A stretch of 64,000 nt of DNA. Origin: Anadara kagoshimensis. Its lineage: Eukaryota; Mollusca; Bivalvia; Arcoida; Arcidae. How positions within the stretch are numbered: position 1 is the first letter of the stretch; every line of letters starts with the position of its first letter. Shown in pieces: positions 11,801 through 22,215 of the stretch. The stretch spans positions 12,067,489-12,131,488 of the forward strand of contig CM037873.1 of the NCBI GenBank assembly GCA_021292105.1, written 5' to 3'. The notes below the pieces were generated by a model. It did not search any database. It saw only the letters and a list, made by a program, of their open reading frames with translations, and was not told where the DNA came from. A program made the translations under genes and the position numbers.

Positions 11801-14800
11801 TGTGAAAATAACATGTACATAAAAATTACATGATTTAAGTTACAGTTATCCCCCTTACCTTTATCATGTTTCTAATCCCTTGTAACATTAACACTAAATG
11901 TTGTCCATGCCTGTTAATATACAAAAAATGATAAAACAGGTTGATAAATTGAAAAATGAATGAAATACCTAACACAATTTAAGCAACAATGATGCCCAGA
12001 AAAGATTCTGTAAGACAAAATCATGTGACTAGCATCAACATGTGACTATAATTAGATGTGATTAGAGATTGCACCATATAATGTCACCAAATAATTAGCA
12101 AGATCTTTTTTTCTGTCCAGTCATTTAAAGGCAGTCTGTTCTAGAATTGTGGAGGTAACTGGAGTGTCAGAAGTAGCACGTATCAAGTGTATTGACTAAC
12201 TTCTTGCACAATGCATGTGTTCTCAGTGGTTATCAAATCTTTGTGGTTAGGGGCATTGTTATTTATGAGCTGACACTTAAGACTAAAAGACCTTATGACA
12301 GACTTGGTTAGCTTTTTTTTAACAACAATTGGAAAGTGTTGACAATTTTTAAACTCATAAAACTTATGAAATCAATCTTTTTTAATGCATGTAAATTATT
12401 TTTTTCTAAAAATATACTTACGGACAAAGTTCAACTTCTAAGTAACTACCATCATCATTAAGAAAGAAAGCTTCAGCAACTGAAACATAAAATACATACT
12501 AAGATAAAATTGACCAAATTATTAAGTTCAAGGTCTTATTTTATTACCCAGTGGGGCCTTGCTAGTCAAGTGGTCTAAAGTATATGCTTACAGATACAAA
12601 GTGACTCTCACTGCCTAGGTTCCAAGAACACTATGGAAAGATTCTAGTGTGAGAAAGTTTGTCAATGAGATACATATGGCGAGAAACAGTATCAGGACCG
12701 CTTCCTGTCTGCGAGGCAGTGAATTGCCACAGACTGTTCACATTTTATTGTTGATTACGTCACTGATAACACCAATCAAAAGATGTATCCAGATCTTAAA
12801 ATTTTAATCTTAAATTATAAGATCTAAATAAATTTTTACTGTTTACGCATGAATTTTTAAGAAATATGCTTCCCGGAAAACCGAAGACATTGTGACGTAA
12901 ATGGTGTTATCCGTGACGTAATCAACATAGAAATGTGAACAGTGTGTGGTAATTCACTGTCCTGCACACAAGATGCGGTCCTGATACTGTTTCCCGCCAA
13001 ATGTATCTCATTCACTTGTGGAAGATGGGCGGTTTTCTAGTTTTCTCCAGGCACTCCTGGTTTCCTACACCATCCATGAACTGGTGTCATCAATATAAGT
13101 TAAAGAATCTTGACTGGGCTGTAAAGCTCAATTACACCACTCCACTATAACCTTGTGGGCATTATGTATGAACATGTAAAACTTCAATTTGATTTTCACA
13201 ATTTGCTGCATCAGATTTCATGGAAAATCAAAATATTTGCAAAAACCTATATAAAACAATAGATATTGTTTAGTCCCCCCCCAGTAGTCAAAGTTTAGCA
13301 TTATAAACAAGTTTGGCAATAAATCAAGGGAGGTTTATAAAAATAGGCATAGAACAAATTAATTTTAAGACTTTAAATTAGTGTGGAAATAAATGAGGTG
13401 GCAAAGTTTTCGAGGGGCATTATAACAAGGTACGGTATTCCTTTGATATTGTACCTTCATAGTCCCACAACTGAGGAAATGGTTTGCCTGGATCTCCTTC
13501 AGGTGCTGGAGGTACATTAAATAGTGGTCCTCGTACTGATATAACTAAATCTTTTCCATTCTCAGATGCAGTCAACATCATTTTATATCGACCTTCGGAG
13601 AGCTCAACTCCATCCCAAGTTTTAATAATCTCAAATTTCATCCTGAAGTCAAACAAAAGTTTTGATTTAGTTTTACATGTACATAGTATATGCAATATTT
13701 TATAAATTAATAAATAAGTGAGTAACCAGTTATTTATAATAGATTCATACTTTAATATAGTATACTGTGAAATCATTGAAATTCGTTTGATTGGTATTTT
13801 ACATTAGAGTCAAGAGTATTTTGCTGGCTCACATTATGATGGTCAGTTTTAGAATGGTAGAGGAAGCTGCAGTTCCTGGAGGATCAAACTACTGACAATC
13901 TGCAAGTGAGACAGAGTTAACAAACTTTTCTCACATTAGGATCCATCCTAAGTGGATTTCAAACATGGGTGATAAAAGACACTGTCATCAATAAGGTGAA
14001 TTAAAAAGTGTGTGCTTCCTATTTCCAGACTAACTAACCCTATTTTAATAGGGCCAAACCCTAGGTTTTGTTAATATGGTTTTCTGATATTTTTCCTCAT
14101 ATTGTTATTTCTTTCAGTATTTAGATTACCCTTATGCTATATCTAGAAAACATTTTACAGTATCATATAAGTTGCAGTTCAAGTGTATATATGTATATTC
14201 AAATGTTGCTACCTGCGTTTTTGAGAATCTTGGGCTGACTTTGTTCAATATAAATGTAAGATATTTTTACATACTTTGGAAGAAAACAAAAAAATCAGAG
14301 TGGTTTAGTCTATGATGAAAATGACACATCAGTAAATAGTCATGTTAAATTACAATATGTCTGCAAAGAATCAACTGAACAATTCCTAATTAAATCTGTA
14401 ATCTCATTAAACATGGTGGTTCTCTTGTTCTAAATGGTATATTTGGTGTGAGGAAGATCCTCCTGTTCTTAAAGTTAAAGTGTGAGTGTTTGAGGAAACT
14501 GCAACCAATATTCACCTAAAAAAAATCCTGGTTTGCTCCTTCTTACTGATACACATGTATGTAAATTTTAATTTACAATTTTTCCATAATTTGTAATGTT
14601 TATTTATCTAAAAAACAGACAGAGAGCTAAGTGCCAGAGTTGGGGCTTCAGGATCACTTAATAGATAATGATAGCATAGAATGATGCAGATACATGTTCT
14701 GAACTTTGTCTAAATGTTTTAATAAAAATATTCAATATACATGTATAATTCTTACACAAATTTACATATAAAAATAAAAACAATAATTCAGTGATTTTGT

Positions 14801-15197
14801 TGGGTTTTATGCCTTTTAGCCTGGAAAATTTGTTTAACTATTTGCATTTGCATCAATGTTGTTTTGGAAATTTTAGGGATCAAATTAAGAAATTTTAGTA
14901 ATTTTTCTCCAGGGGAAACTACCTTTATTTGATAGTAATTTTAGGCCTGATGTGCTTCCAGCACGAAGAGGACTAAGAAAGAAAGAAGAAGAGAATTTTT
15001 GGCAAGCAAAAAAACTGTAATCATATAATCGTGAATATTTTTGGGCAAGTATTCCCCGTTGTTGAAGATTTTAAACTATAACATTATTCTTACATCTGTC
15101 AAAACAAATATGGTATGTTCTAAAGTAAAATTACAAACCTTTTCTCTTGCCCTTTTCCCTTCGCTTTTTCAAACTCCTTCAAGAATTTTTCACTCAT
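8758..15197 (-). CDS. C4orf33: UPF0462 family protein, C4orf33 homologue (complete, six coding exons)
   Basis: Joined exons 15197-15139, 13642-13455, 12479-12422, 11910-11859, 9438-9245 and 8878-8758 give one open frame of 223 residues ending TAA at 8758-8760. All five introns have AG/GT ends and the phases agree. Recognisable blocks are FEIIKTWDGVEL (23-34), PPAPEGDPGKPFPQLWDYE (64-82), [19 protein letters not shown] (84-102), HGQHLVLMLQGIRN (103-116), GEAIIPGELFPPKVSKFNAY, IHGSG, YQALYPVP and DFHRLEYFQSIDFKSLLESNW. They align along the whole human family member, which I recall as about 200 residues. The biochemical role of the family is not established. The [20 protein letters not shown] pattern resembles CBM9-like carbohydrate-binding beta-sandwiches, but that is inference. 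The first ATG (15195-15197) adds a lysine-rich 20-residue lead. The second ATG (13639-13641, MKFEI) matches the human start better, and either may be used. No signal peptide or membrane segment is seen, so it is probably cytosolic. Confidence 0.93.
8970..9095 (+). repeat. G-rich degenerate repeats (GGGGG-GAATTTG)
   Basis: Several short imperfect units, each a run of four to five G followed by GAATTTG or similar, inside the last intron of the C4orf33 homologue. At least five G-tracts lie on the plus strand within about 110 bases. Confidence 0.6.
9245..9438 (-). CDS. C4orf33: C4orf33 homologue exon 5
   Basis: 194-base exon with acceptor TATATTTTCAG and donor CTGATTT|GTAAGT. Encodes DKLDIKYKASFDNEG, then GEAIIPGELFPPKVSKFNAY, IHGSGATRIYQALYPVPQG and KFKTPD. 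Ends in phase 2. Confidence 0.95.
9853..11275. repeat. Minisatellite, unit about 45 bases, roughly 30 copies, in intron 4 of the C4orf33 homologue
   Basis: Tandem units of CTTAATCAAAGCTGACAACA + CTTGAAATGAAAC(AC)CTCTGTTCCAC fill the intron. Units differ by an AC insertion (CACCTCTG or CCTCTG), TGAC/GGC variants and point changes. The leftmost units (to about 10000) are more degenerate. No conserved ORF runs through. Confidence 0.95.
11276..11858. other. Remainder of C4orf33-homologue intron 4
   Basis: AT-rich intronic sequence between the minisatellite and exon 4. Nothing convincing seen. A 67-codon minus-strand ORF (11617-11820) has no recognisable domain. Confidence 0.5.
11859..11910 (-). 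CDS. C4orf33: C4orf33 homologue exon 4
   Basis: 52-base exon with acceptor ATTAACAG and donor ATAAAG|GTAAGG. Encodes (P)HGQHLVLMLQGIRNMIK, matching the conserved HGQHLVL block. Ends in phase 0. Confidence 0.93.
12422..12479 (-). CDS. C4orf33: C4orf33 homologue exon 3
   Basis: 58-base exon with acceptor ATGTTTCAG and donor TTTGTCC|GTAAGT. Encodes (V)[18 protein letters not shown]. Too short to stand out as an ORF; found by homology and matching phase. Confidence 0.93.
12556..13140 (+). mobile_element. SINE-like repeat split by a nested inverted-repeat element
   Basis: The two halves, 12556-12664 (GCCTTGCTAGTCAAGTGGTC, CTCACTGCCTAGGTTCCAAG, GTGTGAGAAAGTTTGTCA) and 13012-13140 (TCACTTGTGG, TTTTCTCCAGGCACTCCTGG, AATCTTGACTGGGC), together rebuild a repeat seen intact at 17560-17800, 27770-27955, 31400-31615, 54955-55080 and 63085-63265. 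The GGTTCAAATCC-like box in the better copies suggests a tRNA-derived head. Confidence 0.65.
12665..13011. mobile_element. 347-base MITE with about 115-base inverted repeats, nested in a SINE
   Basis: Left end ATGAGATACATATGGCGAGA, then CAGTATCAGGACCGC; the right end is its inverse (GCGGTCCTGATACTGTTTCC ... ATGTATCTCAT). TCA stands on both sides (12662-12664 and 13012-13014) and fits a 3-base target duplication. The arms also share GTGAATTGCCACA and TGATTACGTCA. No ORF. Confidence 0.75.
13455..13642 (-). CDS. C4orf33: C4orf33 homologue exon 2
   Basis: Acceptor GACTTCAG, donor ATGAAG|GTAC. Encodes MKFEIIKTWDGVELSEGRYK through GDPGKPFPQLWDYE, the most strongly conserved opening of the family. 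188 bases; ends in phase 1. Confidence 0.95.
13643..15138. other. C4orf33-homologue intron 1
   Basis: About 1.5 kb of AT-rich intron. A segment near 14785-14945 (TTCAGTGATTTTGTT and CCAGGGGAAACTACCTTTA) is shared with 29175-29330, so a dispersed repeat is present. No coding signal seen. Confidence 0.5.
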
Positions 15198-15204
15198 AAA
15201 TTTC
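15139..15204 (-). CDS. C4orf33: C4orf33 homologue exon 1 (first coding exon)
   Basis: Acceptor TTTTATAG precedes 15204. Seven UTR bases are followed by ATG at 15197 and MSEKFLKEFEKAKGKGQEK. The donor is AAAAG|GTTTGT. It ends with two bases of a codon, completed as Arg by exon 2. The lysine-rich leader is not part of the conserved domain, so whether it is translated is open. Confidence 0.75.
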
Positions 15205-15900
15205 CTATAAAACAAACAATTGAAAATCAACATTAAACAAAATTTATCTGGGTCAATAATAACACTACTATAGTTTTTGCAAAATAATTAAATTCCAATA
15301 TATTTAACAAACATCTTTTCAAGATCAGTAAATGTACCAGTATCACCAAACAAAATTAAAACAATGACACTTTAGATAGTAAGGTGACGTAATGAGAATG
15401 CTCAATGAGAGAATACAAAAACACCATTGAATTTGACACCACCTGGAACAAGCCAGGTAGACCTCGTACCAGCTGGAGGAGAACCATCCAAGTAGAGCTA
15501 GAGAAGCTGAGATACACTTGGGGGCAAGCCCAACACATGGCAAAGGACAAAGACAAAATGGAGTAAGCTTGTTGGTGCCTTATGTCCCAGTGGGATGAAG
15601 GGGATAAGTAGGTAAGTACATTGATAAAGCGTCCTGTCTTTAACCAGATACCATAAAGTACCCTTTGCCAATTACGATGAGTCCCCTACTGATTGGTCAA
15701 TTCAAGCAATTTGCTGTGTGTATTCCTAGGTAGATATGATTAGGTCAACAGGTGCCCTACAACTTAGATTTGTGAATATTACACTTGGTATCCTTGTGGT
15801 ATTTTAGATCTTAAATGACATAGAATGGTCACTACTTAGTTTACTTATCCCAATAAATCTTCATTATAATGATGCAACCAATTTCACAGTGTTTCTTTAC
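15205..15900. other. Non-coding sequence upstream of the C4orf33-homologue coding start
   Basis: Contains a repeat-like stretch at about 15375-15600 with overlapping short ORFs, but no recognised domain. If the UTR exon at 16457 is real, this is its downstream intron. Confidence 0.4.
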
Positions 15901-16050
15901 AAGAGAGAGAGAGAAAGAGAGAGAGAGAGAAGGAACTGGTTTCGATTAATAATGAATGATATATTGGTATAAATGATTATACCAATATACATGGCTTCAT
16001 TATCAATAGAAACGTGTGTGGGGGAGGGGTGAGAGAGAGAGAGAGAGAGA
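15901..16050. repeat. Two AG microsatellite blocks around a small palindrome
   Basis: AG runs at 15902-15930 and 16031-16050 flank an ATTGGTATAAATGATTATACCAAT-type palindrome and a GTGTGGGGGAGGGGTGAGAG stretch (about 16015-16035). Confidence 0.8.
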
Positions 16051-16267
16051 AATGCACCAGCTATAGGGACAATTATCAGCTCCATCACTGTCTTAGTGTG
16101 TACACCACCAACAATGCTGGGACAAAACTATCGTCCCAGATCTACTGTATGCTATTTGACATGTTCTAAAGACGCTACCGATATTTTCAATAGAGCAGGG
16201 TTAGATTATATGGGGACATTTGACAATGTTCCGGTGAAAAAGATATTCCCCATTGCCACATTGAAGG
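16032..16267 (+). other. Unassigned exon-like open segment
   Basis: From the AG microsatellite the plus frame is open through NAPAIGTIISSITVLVCTPP, TMLGQNYRPRSTVCYLTCSK, DATDIFNRAGLDYMG and FDNVPVKKIFPIATLK, then meets AAG|GTAAAT, a plausible donor. A CTTAG acceptor-like site lies at 16092-16096. The composition looks more protein-like than neighbouring ORFs. I do not recognise the sequence, and no other exon in a compatible position was found. It may be a relic of a gene or transposon, or chance. Confidence 0.25.
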
Positions 16268-16456
16268 TAAATAGACTTAAAAGTAATTACTACTAGTACC
16301 CCCATTTACATCTACACAGAGAGTTAGAGAGATTTTACCCCAGTTGTTCATCAGTGAGTTGTTCAAGTTTTTGGTTTCCTCTCGCCTTTAAAATATAATA
16401 TATTATCATCACAACACAATAAGCAAGAACAAACAAAAGACTGTGTACTTGCTTAC

Positions 16457-16560
16457 TTTCAATTTCATGTTCAGGTCATGTTGGTAAATATTGTGATCAT
16501 AATATCAAAGTAGAAAAACCGCACCCAAAACGAAAGTAAGTTCCGGTCGCGTTTTTATGG
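16457..16560 (-). other. Possible 5' UTR exon of the C4orf33 homologue
   Basis: On the minus strand this stretch ends in GAAATTGAAA|GTAAGCAAG, a good donor, before exon 1 at 15204. It contains a CGCGACCGGAA block and an upstream ATG that would give only a short peptide. The start is a guess. No transcript evidence. Confidence 0.3.
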
Positions 16561-17107
16561 TTATAAACCTTTTAAAACTGGATTTTTTCGAATTTTTCTT
16601 CAAATAAATGAATTTTGCTCGAAAGATATTGCATAAGGTATCCATATGTAAATTTAAAATTTCAAGACATTATACAATTTCCTGTAAAATTGGAAAATTC
16701 TATAAATTAAAGGGGGGTAACTCTAGCACACTTAGTATAAACAGATATACAATTGCAGTCAAAAAGCTTAAATGAGTTAGATGGAGTTTTTTCACAAGTA
16801 AATTTTTGTGCATTTGGTATCTGAATAATAAACAAGCATTGTGCAGCTTACGTGTTTGGATAGGCGATTTTACTTACAGTTAATCAACTTAATCATACCT
16901 CAAGGGAACAGGTAAAATTAAGTTAGGGACGAGTTGGAATGGGGCGAGTTGACTATAGATATAAATTGACCAACTTCGTTTACACGACTTAAAATAGTCA
17001 TGGAATACAAAGGACATGGACGTCCTCTTGTTGCAAAATTGTATCAGCTAATCTTTCATTTTACGTTAACTGAATCCACGCACCTGCTGAGCACCTAAAG
17101 TATCAGT
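16561..17107. promoter_or_regulatory. Putative divergent promoter region
   Basis: Two donor-ended, exon-like stretches point outward: minus-strand 16560-16457 and plus-strand up to 17183. The region between has no ORF. CACGTG (E-box) at 17108-17113 and GATGTCGCCATATTTG (17124-17139, YY1-like GCCAT core) lie just inside the plus-strand exon. No clear TATA box is assigned. This is inference from layout. Confidence 0.25.
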
Positions 17108-17183
17108 CACGTGATTTCTTTACCGATGTCGCCATATTTGTTGTGATAAGTGGGTAACTAGTGGTTAGATTTATACACAACAG
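17108..17183 (+). other. Possible 5' UTR exon with strong donor
   Basis: The stretch ends ACACAACAG|GTAAGTC, a near-perfect donor. It contains CACGTG near its start and no ATG-led ORF of note. It could be the first exon of the plus-strand CRACD-like gene, whose next visible exon has its acceptor at 34792. That would make a 17.6 kb first intron. Confidence 0.3.
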
Positions 17184-17559
17184 GTAAGTCATGTATATAT
17201 TGTATATATAAACTAAAATGACATTTGTTTATCAATAGCCACTTCTGTTGATTAATATTTACACCTCAGTACTGCTTCAGTGGCATGTATATAGTAGCCA
17301 GGTGATGTTTTTACCTGTCTGCTGGGGTGTTCAGGTGTTGGACAAAAACTGAACTAAACACACCTATCCCAAACCGGATTTAAGTATAAATGGTTTATGT
17401 TTCATCTCTTTCATTATTAACATTATCTGGTAGAGTGAAAGAAATCTATTGAGTTTTGTACAGCAGAACCTTTCCTAACTGACCTCCTGATTGTTTGGTT
17501 TATAATTACACAGATGGGCAACTTGGGACGAAGAACAAGGTCCAAACCCATGGGTGGTT

Positions 17560-17800
17560 TAAACTGTGTGCTTCCAACTCACAGTGCCTCTCATGACCTA
17601 GGTTTGAATCCCACTTGAGCAGATACCTTTATAAGTGTGCGAAAGTTTGTGAGTCACTTGCCAAAAGTTGGTGTGCATTGTTTTCTCCAGGCACCCTGGT
17701 TTCCTCCACCATCCCAGGACTGCCTTACAGCCTCAATATAACTGAAAGAATCTTGACTTGGACCTTAAACACCATTAAGCCAATCCAATCCAATTGAATC
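17560..17800 (+). mobile_element. tRNA-derived SINE-like repeat
   Basis: Carries CATGACCTAGGTTTGAATCC (B-box-like), GCGAAAGTTTGTGAGTCACT, TTTTCTCCAGGCACCCTGG, CCTCCACCATCCC and the tail GAAAGAATCTTGACTTGG-ACCTTAAACACCATTAA. The same blocks in order recur at 12556, 27770, 31400, 54955 and 63085. Confidence 0.65.
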
Positions 17801-20224
17801 AAAACTAATACTAATAGATCTAACCTCTCTACTATACTGGGATGTACAGATATATTGGTATACTGCCCAAAGTTTCCTGCATTAATTTTTTCCTTCACCT
17901 GTTTTTGGATGGATATGACTATAAAACAGTGAATTATGAAGAAACAATCATATGTAGCAGGCTACTTTTTGCTATGATCATGCAGATTGTATCCCTATTT
18001 TGACAATTTCCATTTTCACATATTTTTACCCATTTTAGGGTATTTCTTTAAAAATGTGTAGATTTACAAAAAAATTTCATACTTTTCCCTGAGATGGGAC
18101 TCATGAAACTGAACAAATATACAGCAAAGCTGTCCATAAACTCATGTAACTTTGAAAACTGATCAAATTTGACCAAGTATCCTCCCCAGTCTAATTACCA
18201 TAATTTCAAAGTTCTTAATAGTTGACCTTGACCCCCATATATGGTCATTTTGACCATAGGACAACCTAATAACAAGCTTTTCAGGCGACGTGACACACTA
18301 AGAATGTTAACAATTAGTCATAATGTTAGTAAATATCAACGAGGAATCAATCTATTATTGTAATGTATAACAACATCTGTTTCCTAATACAAGACAGTAA
18401 GTGTACATGTTATTTTGTGAGGTAGTTGTACACTTTCCTTATATAGAAATAGACATGTACTTCTTGCTGTAGAATTGCAGTTAATTTTACAAAAGGTAAG
18501 GTCTTTTTGAAGTTTTATAAAAAATTTTAATTTGAAAACACACAAGTTTTATTAGGTTTTGTCAGAATAATTAAAACAGATGGACAGCTAATAATGAAAT
18601 GAATTTGTTATCAACTTGACATTTTCCACACAAATACAACAGTAGTACATGTATAAAAAATCATTTCATACTTTTATATAGACAGTAACTGGCCATGTTG
18701 TATAATAATATATGTGACAGCTTCAAATACAGTTTATTAGGGGGTGGGCAAGATATTATACATTTAATGCCAATTATCATTGAAAACTTGTTACAAAACC
18801 TTGCACTTTGTTTCACCTGTGATAGCCTTAGACTGGAACAATGGGGTGGGAATCTTTTCCGTGAGGGCTGCAAAGGGGGGGGGGTCTGGCAAGGTGTTAT
18901 ATCTTTTCATAATATTTAGAAGTAGGAATCTGATTTTATTGTTGAATCTAGGATTTTTCAGAAGGGAACATTTTCAAAAATCCTTCCTGTAAAACACCAT
19001 GGCATAAATATTTTTGCATTCATGTAATGTTAAATATTGCCCTCTAAGGCCTTGATAATGGCGTCATTTTGGCAAAATAAGGGATCAATGACCCCAAAGC
19101 CCCTTCTTGAACACTGGGATATTATTTGTTTGCAAGGGGAAAGTTTTTAGTTTAACTGATTAATGCTACTATTTAAATGTTTTTTACAATATATTTGATG
19201 ATTTGGTGTCAATATTATTGGCATTTGAGAAATTAGTCACACTAGAGCCTTTAGATATATGTGTTCTGTCAGTATGCAATGTCCCAATAGTACACATAAC
19301 ATAAAAATGTCATCCACTGCTCTTTGCACTTAGCAAATTTCTGTATTTTCACCTACTGTTGTTAATTGATATACCTAGTAAGTGATTGAGATAATTGGGG
19401 ATTGAGCATGAGATCTGTACAAGGTTCAAGCTCAGGTGTCTGTAATAGAGTGGATAAGACTTGGTCTATTTTCAGTCCAGCAAACATTAGATTAATTTAT
19501 TTGTTGTAGATTGATATCTTTACTTGGTTTGTTACAGTTCTAGTTTCATATCAAAACAAAAATATTAATTTTAAATAGATAAAACTAAAAATGTTTTATT
19601 AATAGCTTCAAGAATCAATTATAGTGGAGTACTAAGGTACACATACTACATACACATACCAGTATTTAGTTTATACATCAATAAAAACAATACTTATGCT
19701 ACTACTTGACCCTATGACAAACACAGCAGCAGCATTATCAGTTGATTCCGGTATACTGGCTAGCGGTATACTGACTGGCGTTTGTCATGGATATGATCTA
19801 CCTGTCAGGTAATTTACCTGAGTGTATGATTTACCTGTGGTGTGATTAGTAGGTTGATGAAGTGGTATAACTTTTGTCTTTAAGTCAATATCATTAATGT
19901 CTAAATTAAGGAGAGATCCTCCTGTCGCTTATCAGTTTCTGTTTTAGTAGGGACCGTTTCAAAATTGAAAACAAACAAACAAGCGAGATGGACAGGTGGC
20001 AGTGTTGTTAAACATCATTAGTCGTTCATCTATAAGATCTACAAGTCTTGTAATGTGACCAGTGTTCATTTGTGATTTCCACGAACAAGAACAATTGAAA
20101 TGATTGCAAACTGTTTCAAAGAAATGAGGACACTTTGTTCACACATACCAATCCATATCCAAATCAAAATCAAATCCAGAAGCAAGTAAAAATGCTAAAA
20201 CTGACAAATTAGGCTAACACATGA

Positions 20225-20465
20225 TATTCCACCAGGGAAGTGAGATTGGGGGCTCCGGAAGAGTGAGCACCTCCTGTTTAGCTAATTACATGTGTGTAAA
20301 CAAAATAAGAATAAAAGAAACATGGAACTATTGGAAGTTAATACTGGTACATGTATATCCAGGGTAATCCTAGACACAGAAATTATGCTTATTGACAATA
20401 TTGTGATGACAGCCATAAAACCTTTTAAGGGCTCTGATAAGCATAGGCTTGTAATATCCCTGGGA
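20225..20465 (+). repeat. Dispersed repeat, copy A
   Basis: Shares CAGGGAAGTGAGATTGGGGG, TATCCAGGGTAATCCTAGAC, ATTGTGATGACAGCCATAAA and AGGCTTGTAATATCCCTGGG with 31152-31365 (diverged). A partial third match to the opening block lies near 56065-56125. Class unknown. Confidence 0.6.
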
Positions 20466-21255
20466 CACGACCGTACATCAATATATAATAAACAAGTGCT
20501 GTGGCAAGAGACCAGTTAATTCCTTGATTTGTTACATAAAATAAAGATGCTTTAATAGAAAGGCTTTTATAGGTAGAATGGTTTAGGAGTTTATATCCCT
20601 CATACCTAAAGTGTCTCACTATCGTCAATGTAGGTTTTACCCTACTCCTACAATGTAAGAGGTTTTCATCAACATTTTATGATATAAGCTGCTCAGATGG
20701 CACATCATCAAAAATATATGTCATCGCCAACTTCCGATGTTGTTGATGTATGTTTTACCCCAGTTATCCGAGAAAGAATTTTTCTCATTATTGGCATTTC
20801 CAGGTTTGCTCAGTTTCAAAATAATAACATTTTCTGGTTTGCTACTTTGTTTGCCAATGTGTTGACTATTCTTTCAGTTTACTTTAGAAGGAGTCATGGG
20901 ACCATTAAACCTTATTTATGCTAATGGCCACATTGTTAAGGCCTTAGTGGGCCATATTTAACACTACTTTAATGTAAAAATATTGGTGTATAGGGTGTTT
21001 TAGTCGAAAATTCTTGAAAATGGTCCTTCTCAAGAATACTAGATTAAACACTGCTCTTTTGTCATCAGGCCCCATCAGCTTCTTTGGTTCCAGTACAAAA
21101 TGGTTATACAAGACTACAAACCCACACTACACATGACTTAGTGACTAGGTTGATCTTTAAAGATTAATTATGAATGAATACAGATAGCTGAAAATTTCCT
21201 GGTGAAATGGGAAAGCAACAAACAAATAATTTGTTGTTTGTTTTACCTTCTCTAT

Positions 21256-21610
21256 GTACTGGTTTGAGAAACTCAGTGACAGGGCACTCGCCTTAAATGC
21301 AGGAGGTCCCAGGTTTGTTACCCGGTCCGACCCTGCATTTTTCCTTCCTGTTGCAGATTGGTGACCAGTGTGGCTCTTTCAAGTGGTGGACTGGCACTTA
21401 TGTGCCATGTTAAGTCCATCCGAGGAATTTGTCCGAGATTTCCAACTTGAACGGAGGGAAACTAAAAAAAAAAAAAAAGAAAAAAGACGAGAGAAATGTA
21501 ACAGTTTGGTTACCTCTGTGATAGAGCATGTGTCTATAGTGCGGGAGGTCCCATGCTAGATCCCCGGTCAGACCCTCCATTTTTCTCTTCCTGTAACATG
21601 TATAACCTGG
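21256..21610 (+). repeat. Two adjacent copies of a tRNA-like repeat separated by an A-rich run
   Basis: GCACTCGCCTTAAATGCAGG-AGGTCCCAGGTTTGTTACCC-GGTCCGACCCTGCATTTTTC near 21280-21340 is repeated at 21515-21595 as GCATGTGTCTATAGTGCGGG-AGGTCCCATGCTAGATCCCC-GGTCAGACCCTCCATTTTTC. A run of 14 A followed by GAAAAAAG lies between (21464-21486). The arrangement resembles two tRNA-derived SINE units joined head to tail. Confidence 0.5.
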
Positions 21611-21949
21611 TCTCACTTCTACCAAATTCATGTGATATAAGTTAGAAATGTTGTATCCAAATCATCTTCATAGTAACATGCTCATAATGCTTTGATTGAT
21701 ACACAATGTTATGAACGAGACCTTAACCTCACAGGGAGCATTAAAGTGGCTCAGTCATCTAAATTGACAGTCTATTGACCACAGTGTCTCAATCTAAACA
21801 CCTACCATATGACTACTGGTAGGTTTGATAAACATTCATGTTCTTCAATGTGAAGATGCAGTTTAAGAAGATTATTGGTTTTTTATCAATTTTTGGCCAA
21901 ACTTATATACCATTTTAGAACTGTCTTCTTAAAAGACAAATAAGTTCGA

Positions 21950-22215
21950 CTGCAGCATAAAAAACACCCACCCACCTCCCAACTGATTATTATGAAGAAA
22001 AATTATGATTTTTTTTAAAAAAAAATCCTAGGGTTTTGGGATAGGGTCGGGAAATTTTCTATGCAATTAACCGAAGTTGGGCATTTTTGGCTATGCAATC
22101 ATGCGGGTAATTTTCAATAGAATAAATAAGAAATAGATTTGGATTTCAAAATCCTATGCGATTAACCGATTTATGCGTTTATCCGATATGCAATTAAGTG
22201 GGTTCGACTGTATTA
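21950..22215. repeat. Dispersed repeat with TTCGACTG ends
   Basis: AAGTTCGACTGCAGC near 21944 and GGGTTCGACTGTATT near 22200 bracket a segment with three copies of a GCAATTAACCGA / GCGATTAACCGA-like word. No ORF. Confidence 0.4.

Noticed and set aside
18695-18992. Overlapping plus-strand ORFs near a G-run
   Set aside because: Two frames open over the same bases with no recognised motif; probably chance.
20697-20924. Plus-strand ORF of 75 codons (MAHHQKYMSSPTSDVVDVCF)
   Set aside because: No recognised domain, no splice context with a partner exon, and no repeat-family protein match.
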